Both the position numbers and the translations under genes were made by a program. A stretch of DNA of 64,000 nt from Mucilaginibacter yixingensis (GTDB lineage Bacteria; Bacteroidota; Bacteroidia; Sphingobacteriales; Sphingobacteriaceae): positions 868,001 to 932,000 of the forward strand of contig NZ_CP160205.1 of assembly GCF_041080815.1 (NCBI RefSeq). Direction: 5' to 3'. Below, one piece after another: positions 9,538 through 16,420 of the stretch (the first letter of the stretch is position 1; every line of letters begins with the position of its first letter). The notes beneath the pieces are model-generated. The model made no database searches. It was given only the letters and a program-made list of their open reading frames with translations, and was not told where the DNA came from.

Positions 9538-10118
9538 TGGCTCAGTTACAGCAAGAAAATGATAGAATAAACTACGGCGCCAAGAAATTCAACATGTGGA
9601 TCTTCGTGTTCTGCTCTTTTATGCTATTTATGGCATTTAGCAGCGGTATGATTGTTTACATGGGAGGGAGTGGACACGGCCTGAACGTGACGCTGCCGGC
9701 GGCCTTTAGATACAGCACTTTAATATTGATTTTGAGCAGCGTTTCGCTGTTTATATCGTCAAAAGCGGCCAAGGCATCAGACCTGGGCAAGCAACAACGA
9801 TTTTTATGGATAACCATTGTTTTAGGACTCGGATTTCTGGTGATGCAGGTTTACGGCTGGTATGTACTGGCTTACAACATGCGCATCTTTTTGACAGACC
9901 CTAACGCCTCGCGCTCTTTTGTGTATGTAATTACTTTAATGCACTTACTGCACATTATTGGCGGCCTGATCTTCCTGTTTTATGCCGTGAGCGGCAGCAT
10001 CAGAAAGATACCGCAAGTGAGGAACCTGTATCGCATGGAAATGTCATCGATTTTTTGGCATTTTCTCGATATTGTATGGATTTATCTCTATGTTTTTTTA
10101 CTTTTGAACCAACATTAA
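9534..10118 (+). CDS. ctaE: Cytochrome c oxidase subunit III, shorter paralogue
   Basis: A 194-residue haem-copper oxidase subunit III-like protein with five hydrophobic segments. It ends in the family motif FWHFLDIVWIYLYVFLLL, and HLLHIIGG precedes it. It starts inside the ctaB stop codon (ATGA overlap). Subunit III helps stabilise the catalytic subunit and has no metal. A second, longer subunit III follows at once, a common Bacteroidota arrangement in which the two may occupy different places in the complex. Confidence 0.88.
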   Translation: MMAQLQQENDRINYGAKKFNMWIFVFCSFMLFMAFSSGMIVYMGGSGHGLNVTLPAAFRYSTLILILSSVSLFISSKAAKASDLGKQQRFLWITIVLGLGFLVMQVYGWYVLAYNMRIFLTDPNASRSFVYVITLMHLLHIIGGLIFLFYAVSGSIRKIPQVRNLYRMEMSSIFWHFLDIVWIYLYVFLLLNQH

Positions 10119-10142
10119 AACAACCCTTTTAATTAAGTACAG

Positions 10143-10853
10143 ATGAGTACAAGTACAACAGTATCACCAATTGATGAAGTAAAGACCACACCGTGGGCCG
10201 GTGGCAGAGCGCCATTTTCGGTAGAGTACGGGAAAATGATGATGTGGTTCTTCCTGCTTTCAGATGCTTTTACCTTTTCTTCTTTATTGATCGCTTACGG
10301 CGCCCTGCGCTTCAGCTCTAATGTATGGCCTGCACCAGATCTGGTTTTCCAGTCGGTACCGGGCATGTATGAAAACGGCGCTCCGCTGGTTTTCGTAGGT
10401 ATCATGACGTTCATACTCATCGTAAGCTCTGTTACCATGGTATTGGCGGTTGAGGCCGGTCATCGCAATTCACGTAAAGAAGCTGCGGGCTGGATGGTAG
10501 CCACTATTATATTTGGTTTAATGTTCCTGGGTTGTCAGGCTTTAGAGTGGAGCCACTTACATCACGATGGTTTCTGGTGGGGCAGCACTCCAAAAGATCT
10601 GCAGGAGTATTTCCACGGTGCAACATCAAGAACCTACGCACAACAGTTTGCCAACCTGTTCTTTACCATTACCGGTTTCCACGGTTTCCACGTATTTAGC
10701 GGTGTAGTGATTAACTTCATCATCCTGATTAACGTACTGAAAGGTACTTACGAGAAACGAGGCAGCTACCTGATGGTTGAAAAAGTTGGTCTGTACTGGC
10801 ACTTTGTAGACTTAGTTTGGGTATTCGTATTTACCTTCTTCTATTTAGTTTAA
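10143..10853 (+). CDS. Cytochrome c oxidase subunit III, longer paralogue
   Basis: A 236-residue subunit III with a polar N-terminus followed by five to six membrane helices. Conserved parts include QALEWSHL, FHGFHVFSG and the terminal motif LYWHFVDLVWVFVFTFFYL. It lies 24 bp after the shorter subunit III and 22 bp before subunit IV, within the same run of genes. The role is assembly and stability of the oxidase. Confidence 0.92.
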   Translation: MSTSTTVSPIDEVKTTPWAGGRAPFSVEYGKMMMWFFLLSDAFTFSSLLIAYGALRFSSNVWPAPDLVFQSVPGMYENGAPLVFVGIMTFILIVSSVTMVLAVEAGHRNSRKEAAGWMVATIIFGLMFLGCQALEWSHLHHDGFWWGSTPKDLQEYFHGATSRTYAQQFANLFFTITGFHGFHVFSGVVINFIILINVLKGTYEKRGSYLMVEKVGLYWHFVDLVWVFVFTFFYLV

Positions 10854-10875
10854 TTACTTTAAAATACACGACACA

Positions 10876-11244
10876 ATGTCTGAACATACACACGACGCTC
10901 ACCTTGAGCACGGACACGATGACCACGAAGGAATGACCAAAGGCCGCATCTTGAAAGTGGCTGGTATACTAACTGCTATCACTGCAGTTGAGTTTGTCAT
11001 CGCCCTTGTGCTGGTACCTAGAGGTGTTATTGCTTTGCACCTGGCTAACCCAATTTATATTACTTTAACGCTGTTGAAAGCTTTCTACATCATCGCTTTC
11101 TTTATGCACTTGAAGTTTGAGAAAAAAGGTCTGATTTACTCAATCGGTATTCCTATTATTTTCATTATTGGCCTGATCCTGGTATTAACAAACGAAAGCC
11201 ACCACTGGATTGACCTTCGCGAAGTTTTGCACCTGGCCAAATAA
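10876..11244 (+). CDS. ctaF: Cytochrome c oxidase subunit IV (prokaryotic CtaF/COX4 type)
   Basis: A 122-residue protein with three membrane helices and a His/Asp-rich N-terminus (HTHDAHLEHGHDDHE). Size, order after subunit III and the motif FFMHLKFE fit the prokaryotic cytochrome c oxidase subunit IV family. The function is structural. The His-rich N-terminal tail resembles that of subunit I in this operon. Confidence 0.88.
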   Translation: MSEHTHDAHLEHGHDDHEGMTKGRILKVAGILTAITAVEFVIALVLVPRGVIALHLANPIYITLTLLKAFYIIAFFMHLKFEKKGLIYSIGIPIIFIIGLILVLTNESHHWIDLREVLHLAK

Positions 11245-11255
11245 ATAGCATTCTA

Positions 11256-11939
11256 TTGAAAAAGATATTAATCCTGGTAGCCATTTTAGCGGTGCCAGGA
11301 TTTTTGTATTATTTACTGACCGTTGGCGGTAAAAATCGCTATAAGCCACTGCCTTTTTACGGTCCCAAACAGCTCTCGGGTACGTTCCATAAATTTCATG
11401 GCAAGGAGATTCCGGATACGCTGTATCATACCATTCCCGATTTTAATCTGACCGATCAGGACGGTAAACCTGCATCCTTCAAAACCATCGGGAACAAGAT
11501 CACTGTTTTCAGTTTCTTTTATACCCATTGTACCGATGGCTGCGATGTGAGCAATGGATACCTGGATAGCCTGGCTAAGTTTTATGCTAAAAACAAGCTG
11601 ATCACTTTTGCCAGTATAACGGTAGACCCGCAGCGCGATAAGCCTGAGGCTTTGAAGCAGTATGCGGCTAAGTTTAATCTGCCGTCATCAAAATGGTTGT
11701 TCCTGACGGGGGATACTTCGGCCATCAGCGCACTGGCTTCAAAGGGACTATTGGTTGATGCCTTGCAGAATGGTAGCAATGATTTCATCTACAGCAAAAA
11801 ACTGATCCTGGTTGATCCCGAGCATCGCATCCGCGGTTATTACAATGGTACCGATGTGAAAGAGGTGGAACGCCTGAACGACGAAATGAAGGTGCAGATT
11901 GCCGAAGAACTGCGCAAGATCAAAGCCCCAGATCTATAA
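11256..11939 (+). CDS. SCO1/SenC copper chaperone, His ligand replaced by Tyr
   Basis: A 227-residue, membrane-anchored thioredoxin-like protein of the SCO family, which delivers copper to the CuA site of subunit II. It begins with TTG at 11256 and an N-terminal hydrophobic anchor. The copper motif C-x3-C is intact (Cys92, Cys96 in THCTDGCDV). The third expected ligand, a His six residues before the LVDP strand, is Tyr179 here (FIYSKKLILVDP). The TAC codon is one base from CAC. It could be a redox-type SCO or have altered copper affinity. It follows subunit IV by 11 bp. Confidence 0.9.
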   Translation: MKKILILVAILAVPGFLYYLLTVGGKNRYKPLPFYGPKQLSGTFHKFHGKEIPDTLYHTIPDFNLTDQDGKPASFKTIGNKITVFSFFYTHCTDGCDVSNGYLDSLAKFYAKNKLITFASITVDPQRDKPEALKQYAAKFNLPSSKWLFLTGDTSAISALASKGLLVDALQNGSNDFIYSKKLILVDPEHRIRGYYNGTDVKEVERLNDEMKVQIAEELRKIKAPDL

Positions 11940-11998
11940 TAGGGGATGTAATAAAAAAGCTTTATGCTTTCGACATTTAGCTTTCAGCTTAAAAAAAA

Positions 11999-12571
11999 AT
12001 GACAGACAAAGTTTTATACAGAACAGTTGCGGCAATATCCATTGTAGTTTTTGCCTTGGTTGTTCTATTGAATCGCAAAGTTATACCCGGCCCCGCCGTG
12101 GTTCCTTCATTTGCTTATTTTTTACCAAAACTGAATGCTATTTTAAATGGTACCTGTAGTGTACTGTTAGTAGTATCCTTGTTTTTTATTAAATACAAAC
12201 AGATCCAGATACATAAAACCTTAAATTTTATAGCCGGATGCCTGTCAACCGTGTTCCTACTTTCATATGTGTTGTTCCATTACCTGGCTCCCGAAACATT
12301 ATATGGTGATCTGAACGGTGACGGCGTGGTAGATGCCATGGAGAAAGGCGCTGCCGGTGGTATCCGTTTTGTATATTTCGCCATTTTGGGCACGCATATT
12401 TTGCTGGCGGCCGTAGTGCTTCCGTTGGTATTGTTAAGCTTTTACCGCGGGTTTGCGATGCAGGTACAGCGCCATAAAAAATTAGTGCGCTGGACATTCC
12501 CTATCTGGCTCTATGTTACCGTTACCGGGGTGATTGTGTATCTGATGATATCGCCTTATTATCATTTTTAA
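11999..12571 (+). CDS. DUF420 membrane protein with an EF-hand loop
   Basis: A 190-residue protein with five hydrophobic segments and the DUF420 pattern, including PKLNAILNG in helix two and conserved His residues in FHYLAP, THILLAA and RHKKLVRW. DUF420 genes travel with cytochrome oxidase genes, and relatives (CtaM-like) are linked to oxidase maturation. Between helices three and four the soluble loop contains DLNGDGVVDAME (residues 104-115), which fits the 12-position EF-hand calcium loop exactly. The start ATG at 11999 follows a 59-bp gap after SCO. Confidence 0.85.
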   Translation: MTDKVLYRTVAAISIVVFALVVLLNRKVIPGPAVVPSFAYFLPKLNAILNGTCSVLLVVSLFFIKYKQIQIHKTLNFIAGCLSTVFLLSYVLFHYLAPETLYGDLNGDGVVDAMEKGAAGGIRFVYFAILGTHILLAAVVLPLVLLSFYRGFAMQVQRHKKLVRWTFPIWLYVTVTGVIVYLMISPYYHF

Positions 12572-12580
12572 AGAAATTGC

Positions 12581-12602
12581 AGAGACACATATTTGTGTCT
12601 CT
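12581..12602 (+). terminator. Short perfect hairpin after the DUF420 gene
   Basis: Nine-base arms (12581-12589 and 12594-12602) around a four-base loop sit 10 bp after the DUF420 stop. There is no U-tract after it, so it may be a weak terminator or an mRNA-stabilising hairpin. Confidence 0.4.
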
Positions 12603-12644
12603 CTGATGATAAAGCAAAAAATAAAATCGATAAATTTGCACACT

Positions 12645-12920
12645 ATGAAGCGATTGAAAATGCTACTTTGTTGTCTGATGCTGGTCTTTGTGGCCGGAGG
12701 CGTTCAGACTGCCGCTGCGCAGTGCGCACAATGTGCTGCCCAGGTAGAAACAAACAAGCAGAATGGCGATAGCATTGCCAACGGATTAAACCATGGTATT
12801 ATGTACCTGTTGGCTGCACCTTACCTTGCGGTTGCCGTGGTTGGCTTTATCTGGTACAAAAAATATCGCCGTAAAAATGTTGATCTGAACATGCGGAACG
12901 AAAAGCTGCATTTAAACTAA
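12645..12920 (+). CDS. Small membrane protein with an exported Cys-x-x-Cys
   Basis: A 91-residue protein at the end of the oxidase cluster. I place the start at ATG 12645, giving a classical signal peptide (MKRLKMLLCCLMLVFVAGG...AAAQ). The mature part opens with CAQCAAQVETN, a C-x-x-C pair that would lie outside the cytoplasm, followed by one membrane helix and a basic cytoplasmic tail (KKYRRKN). Similar small proteins occur beside oxidase genes in Bacteroidota, but I know of no assigned function. The Cys pair could bind a metal or take part in thiol exchange during oxidase assembly; that is inference from position. Confidence 0.75.
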   Translation: MKRLKMLLCCLMLVFVAGGVQTAAAQCAQCAAQVETNKQNGDSIANGLNHGIMYLLAAPYLAVAVVGFIWYKKYRRKNVDLNMRNEKLHLN

Positions 12921-12929
12921 TATTTGATC

Positions 12930-12961
12930 AAGCGCCGTTCCATACGGCGCTTTCATTTTTT
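12930..12961 (+). terminator. Intrinsic terminator of the respiratory cluster
   Basis: A nine-base GC-rich stem (AAGCGCCGT with ACGGCGCTT) and a five-base loop are followed by TCATTTTTT. It lies 10 bp after the small CxxC gene and ends the oxidase-maturation gene run. Confidence 0.85.
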
Positions 12962-12969
12962 ATATACCT

Positions 12970-13368
12970 ATGGCTCAAACTTCGCAATGGAAAGCAATGT
13001 CGCAGGGGCGGTGCCCGCGATGCCGTCGCGGACGCATGTTTATGGGGCCTGCCTATACCATTGGCGGCAATAAGATGCACGAGCACTGCCCGCATTGCGG
13101 CTTGACTTTTGAGATTGAGCCAGGCTACTTTTATGCTGCCATGTATGTGAGCTATGCATTCAACGTGGCCGAGGCGGTAGCAATGGCCATTGCTACCTCG
13201 GTATTGAGCGGAGGGTCAGATTCCCCGTGGTTGTATCTGGGTGTAATTTTAGTGGGATGTCTTTTGTTAGCGCCATTTAATTACAGATATTCGCGTATAG
13301 TGTTATTGTATTGGCTGTCGCCCAAGATACATTACCAACCCTACCTGGATACCGATGATAAAAAGTGA
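12970..13368 (+). CDS. DUF983 family zinc-ribbon membrane protein
   Basis: A 132-residue protein with an N-terminal zinc-ribbon-like pair, CPRCRRG and CPHCG about 32 residues apart, then two or three membrane helices. This is the DUF983 family, which is widespread in Bacteroidota and Alphaproteobacteria and often found near cytochrome oxidase genes. The function is not established. The 3' end overlaps the DUF2461 gene by 14 bp, so the two are likely co-expressed. Confidence 0.85.
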   Translation: MAQTSQWKAMSQGRCPRCRRGRMFMGPAYTIGGNKMHEHCPHCGLTFEIEPGYFYAAMYVSYAFNVAEAVAMAIATSVLSGGSDSPWLYLGVILVGCLLLAPFNYRYSRIVLLYWLSPKIHYQPYLDTDDKK

Positions 13369-14023
13369 AACGCTTAAATTCTTCACGGCCTTAGCCGAGA
13401 ATAACCACCGCGACTGGTTCATGGCGCACAAAGACGAGTTTGAAGTTGTCAAAGAAAACATCACCGATTTTGCCGGCGAGGTGATCAAGTCCCTGAGCAA
13501 GATAGACCCGCTGGTAGACCCTGCTACCGATCCTAAAAAATGCGTGATGCGCATTTACCGCGATATCCGTTTCAGCAAAGATAAAACCCCATATAAAACC
13601 TGGCTGGGCATTCATAAGTTTACCGCTGGTAAGTATACCGGAGGTATTGGCTATTATATCCACATCCAACCCGGGCAATCATTTGCTGGTGGCGGTTACT
13701 GGTTGCCCGAGGGCGATCATCTGAAAGCTATCCGTCAGGAAGTAGATTATAATGCCGATGAGCTGAAAGCGATAGTAGACGCGCCCGATTTTAAAAGCAT
13801 GTTCGGCGAGTTTCGAGATCAGGAGCAACTCAAAGGCGCACCGGCAGGATACCAGACCGATGATGAAAATATAAGCCTGATAAAATTAAAAAGCTTTACC
13901 GCCGTTAAGTCAATTACAGATAAAGAGCTTCAGCAGAAGGATTTGATAGATACGATTGCCGCTATCTTTGAAAAAATCTATCCGCTGAACACCTTTTTAC
14001 AACAAGCAGTTTCAACCACCTGA
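13355..14023 (+). CDS. DUF2461 domain protein
   Basis: A 222-residue soluble protein of the DUF2461 (TIGR02453) family. Typical stretches are FFTALAENNHRDWF at the N-terminus, MRIYRDIRFSKDKTPYKTW in the middle and GGGYWLPEGDHLKAIRQE. No catalytic role is known. It overlaps the DUF983 gene by 14 bp and ends 14 bp before the OmpA-type lipoprotein gene. Confidence 0.9.
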   Translation: MIKSETLKFFTALAENNHRDWFMAHKDEFEVVKENITDFAGEVIKSLSKIDPLVDPATDPKKCVMRIYRDIRFSKDKTPYKTWLGIHKFTAGKYTGGIGYYIHIQPGQSFAGGGYWLPEGDHLKAIRQEVDYNADELKAIVDAPDFKSMFGEFRDQEQLKGAPAGYQTDDENISLIKLKSFTAVKSITDKELQQKDLIDTIAAIFEKIYPLNTFLQQAVSTT

Positions 14024-14037
14024 AAATTCTACAATAC

Positions 14038-14877
14038 ATGAAAATTAAGTCCTTATTATTTGTTGTTATTGCGGCCGCCGCCCTGCAATCGTGCGTGGTA
14101 ATGTCGCCAAAGAAATACAAAGCCCTGGTTGCCCAGCGCGATTCACTGTCAACCCGCACTAACGATCTGGAGGCCGAACGCTCGCGCCTGCAAAGCGATA
14201 CCGCTCGCCTGCACCGCGAAATGGCCGATCTGCAGAAAAGCTACAACGAGCTTAACGGCAACCTGACCGCCGCCAACAAAAACATAGACGCGCTGAACAA
14301 TAAATACGATAGCAAAGTAAGTCAGCTATCTGGCGACCTGCAAAAACGTGAGGCCCGCCTGAAAGAGGTAGAAGACGCGCTGCGTAAACGCGATGAAGCT
14401 ACGAACGCGTTAAGAGATAAACTGCAAAAAGCACTTCTGGGCTTCCAGCAAAGTGGTTTATCGGTTGATATCCGTAACGGTAAAGTGTACGTATCGCTTG
14501 CTGATAAGCTGTTATTCCCGTCAGGCAGTATTGTGATTGACGAGAAGGGCAAGCAGGCGTTGAAGCAGTTGGCTATTGTGCTGAACAAAGAAACCGAAAT
14601 TAACATAGCTGTTGAAGGCCATACCGATAACAAAAAGGTAATTAACCTGGGCCAGATCAAAGATAACTGGGACCTGAGCGTACTGCGCGCTACATCAGTA
14701 ACCCGTTATTTGACCGAGACTGAGAAAGTATCGCCAGAGCGCCTGACTGCTACCGGTAAAAGCCAGTACCAGCCGATTGACCCGGGTACCGCCCCAGAAG
14801 CGCTGGCCAAAAACCGCCGCATTGAAATTGTGCTGAGTCCGAAACTGGATGAGCTGTACAATTTGATAACAAAGTAA
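14038..14877 (+). CDS. OmpA-family lipoprotein with coiled coil
   Basis: A 279-residue lipoprotein. The signal peptide ends with the lipobox LQSC at Cys19. Residues about 35-145 are heptad-rich and charged, a coiled coil. The C-terminal OmpA/MotB peptidoglycan-binding domain shows IAVEGHTDNKKV, the conserved Asp and Arg of DNWDLSVLRATSV, and NRRIEIVL. It probably tethers the outer membrane to peptidoglycan with the coiled coil as spacer. Its stop codon directly abuts a family A repeat arm. Confidence 0.93.
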   Translation: MKIKSLLFVVIAAAALQSCVVMSPKKYKALVAQRDSLSTRTNDLEAERSRLQSDTARLHREMADLQKSYNELNGNLTAANKNIDALNNKYDSKVSQLSGDLQKREARLKEVEDALRKRDEATNALRDKLQKALLGFQQSGLSVDIRNGKVYVSLADKLLFPSGSIVIDEKGKQALKQLAIVLNKETEINIAVEGHTDNKKVINLGQIKDNWDLSVLRATSVTRYLTETEKVSPERLTATGKSQYQPIDPGTAPEALAKNRRIEIVLSPKLDELYNLITK

Positions 14878-14953
14878 TACCCCTCCCGGCCTCCCTCCCA
14901 AGGAGTCCTTCGGACCGAAGGGGAGGAGTTAATGAGCAATCAAAAGCGTAAGG

Positions 14954-15051
14954 TGTCATCCTGAGCTTGTCGAAGGGTGCTGGCGGGCCTATCCGGCGGA
15001 CATAAATGTTTGAAAGGCCGTCGCGCGTGTTTCGACACGCTCAACATGACA
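14954..15051. repeat. Family B palindromic element (GTCAT...ATGAC)
   Basis: A 98-bp element bounded by TGTCATCCTGAGCTTGTCGA and, on the other side, TCGACACGCTCAACATGACA. The ends are inverted copies of each other. It is nested in the family A element between the OmpA-type and phosphoesterase genes. Confidence 0.75.
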
Positions 15052-15100
15052 ACCCTTCCCACATCAATCAGGGCTCGGGGGACAACGGATAATTTTTAGA

Positions 15101-15126
15101 AAGGCACAACAATTTGTGCCTTTTTT
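15101..15126 (+). terminator. Intrinsic terminator upstream of the phosphoesterase
   Basis: A nine-base stem (AAGGCACAA with TTGTGCCTT), a four-base loop and a run of six T residues form a standard intrinsic terminator. It would end transcription coming from the OmpA-type gene 220 bp upstream. Confidence 0.75.
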
Positions 15127-15186
15127 GTTTAACGATATAGTATAATGAATAACAGTTCCTCCCCTTCGGGGAGGTTAGGAGGGGTA

Positions 15187-15957
15187 ATGAAACCATACGC
15201 CATCATATCAGACATTCACGGAAACTCACGCGCATTGGAAGCAGTACTGGAAGACATTCAGCAACGCGGCATCAACGCCATTATTAACCTGGGCGATTTC
15301 TTTTTTGGTGCTTTAGAGCCAGAGAAGGTTGCGGCCCAATTGCGCGAGCACCCGATGCTGTGCATTACCGGCAATACCGATAGGGAAATATTGGAAGCAG
15401 TTGCAGATCCATCGGCCAAGCGCAAGCCGGGGATGGATAGGGTGGTGGCCGACCTATCTGAAGGTAGTTTAGAGTGGATGCGTTCGCTCCCTCAAACCAC
15501 AACCGCCGACGGCGTTTTCTTTGTGTGTCATGGTACACCCGAAAGCGATAACGAATACTTGCTGGAGAAGGTGACACCCAACGGTGTTTTTGTTTATAAT
15601 GATGAAGATCTGATAGCTAAAACGGCCAACATTAAAGAGCAGGTAATTTTATGCGGACACTCGCATGTAAACCGGGTGATTTGGTTGAGCAATGGTAAGA
15701 TTATTTTAAATCCTGGCAGCGTTGGTTTGCCTGCTTACCTGGGCACAGGCAAGCATCGCTTTGCGATGGAGTCAAACTCGCCACACGCTAAATATGCTAT
15801 TGTAACGGTGGGCGATGAAGGCGAGATCAATATAGAGCAGGTACTATGTACTTACGATTGGGATGCCGCATCAGAAGCCGCCAAAGCTAATGGTAATACA
15901 GATGCGGCCCGTTTCTTATTATACGGCCGGATGCCGAAAGATTTGAGGGTGGATTAA
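15187..15957 (+). CDS. Calcineurin-like phosphoesterase (YfcE/COG0639 type)
   Basis: A 256-residue metallophosphoesterase. Metal-site motifs appear in order: SDIHGN, NLGDFF, GNTD, CHG, GHSH and NPGSVG. The frame extends upstream to 15145, but those 14 codons are repeat-derived (the family A arm), so the start is placed at ATG 15187 where the family homology MKPYAIISDIHGN begins. The substrate is unknown; relatives act on small phosphodiesters or phosphoproteins. It is followed by a convergent gene pair on the minus strand. Confidence 0.88.
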   Translation: MKPYAIISDIHGNSRALEAVLEDIQQRGINAIINLGDFFFGALEPEKVAAQLREHPMLCITGNTDREILEAVADPSAKRKPGMDRVVADLSEGSLEWMRSLPQTTTADGVFFVCHGTPESDNEYLLEKVTPNGVFVYNDEDLIAKTANIKEQVILCGHSHVNRVIWLSNGKIILNPGSVGLPAYLGTGKHRFAMESNSPHAKYAIVTVGDEGEINIEQVLCTYDWDAASEAAKANGNTDAARFLLYGRMPKDLRVD

Positions 15958-16043
15958 GTGAGTTGTCAGTAGTCAGTGGTGAGTAGTGAGTTGTGAGTTG
16001 TGAGTGTGGAGGGGAATCGTTACTCTCAATTCACTACTCACCA
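15958..16043. repeat. Family C word-array inverted repeat
   Basis: Degenerate repeats of GTGAGTTGTGAG and GTCAGTAGTCAG run for about 55 bp, then after a short spacer the complement ACTCTCAATTCACTACTCAC returns. The whole can fold into a long imperfect hairpin between two convergent genes and may serve as a bidirectional terminator. Confidence 0.65.
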
Positions 16044-16045
16044 AA

Positions 16046-16360
16046 TTATTTTCCGCTGCTGGCTATCAGGTTCATTACCGAGTTAAACATCACAAACTGA
16101 TTTTCAAATTTTTGCGCTTGCAATTGCTGAAACCAGTTGAAATGTTTCTTCATGAAATAATCAAGACTATGGCGCGAGTCGGCTACGTATTGTACGCAAT
16201 AGGTAACGCCTTCGTTGGGCGAGTCGAGCACGCTCAGGATAGTGTATGAGTTAAACCAGCCGGTTTTCATAATGGCCGGAATTTGTTCTTCTTGCATCCA
16301 CTGCACCCACTGGTGGTGAACGGCCTCATCCATCACATAGGTTTCATTGTAAACTATCAT
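16046..16360 (-). CDS. DUF4286 family protein
   Basis: A 104-residue protein beginning MIVYNETYVMDEAVHHQWV with the family's W-x-x-WM and HIP/QIP-like stretch (WMQEEQIPAIMKTGWF) and a central VQYVADS segment. DUF4286 proteins are small ferredoxin-fold-like proteins common in Bacteroidota with no known role. The start ATG at 16360 is unambiguous. The gene is separated from the upstream TPR gene by a single family A repeat arm. Confidence 0.85.
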   Translation of the reverse strand: MIVYNETYVMDEAVHHQWVQWMQEEQIPAIMKTGWFNSYTILSVLDSPNEGVTYCVQYVADSRHSLDYFMKKHFNWFQQLQAQKFENQFVMFNSVMNLIASSGK

Positions 16361-16388
16361 CGGGCAAAGATATTTATTTGCATAGAAA

Positions 16389-16420
16389 GTCCTCTCCTTT
16401 GGAGAGGATTTAGGAGAGGT
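16389..16420 (-). repeat. Single family A arm against the TPR gene stop codon
   Basis: Read on the minus strand the arm is ACCTCTCCTAAATCCTCTCC followed by AAAGGAGAGGAC. It begins at the base after the stop codon of the TPR gene. No second arm is visible, so it is a half element. Confidence 0.7.

Larger units (their letters stand above)
14878..15186. repeat. Family A paired-arm element filling the gap from stop to start codon
   Basis: The 309-bp gap is almost wholly repeat DNA. Outer arms lie at 14878-14929 and 15156-15186: the first reads TACCCCTCCCGGCCTCC and the second, reversed, TACCCCTCCTAACCTCC. The first arm starts at the base after the OmpA stop codon and the second ends at the base before the next ATG (15187). 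Nested inside are a family B element (14954-15051) and a terminator hairpin (15101-15126). The purine-rich end of the second arm (AGGAGGGG) lies where a ribosome-binding site would be. Confidence 0.8.

Noticed and set aside
9534..10853. Duplicate subunit III genes as a recent duplication
   Set aside because: The two proteins differ strongly in sequence and length, and a pair is usual in Bacteroidota oxidase operons.
15145..15186. N-terminal extension of the phosphoesterase by 14 residues
   Set aside because: These codons lie in a repeat arm; family homology begins with the Met at 15187.
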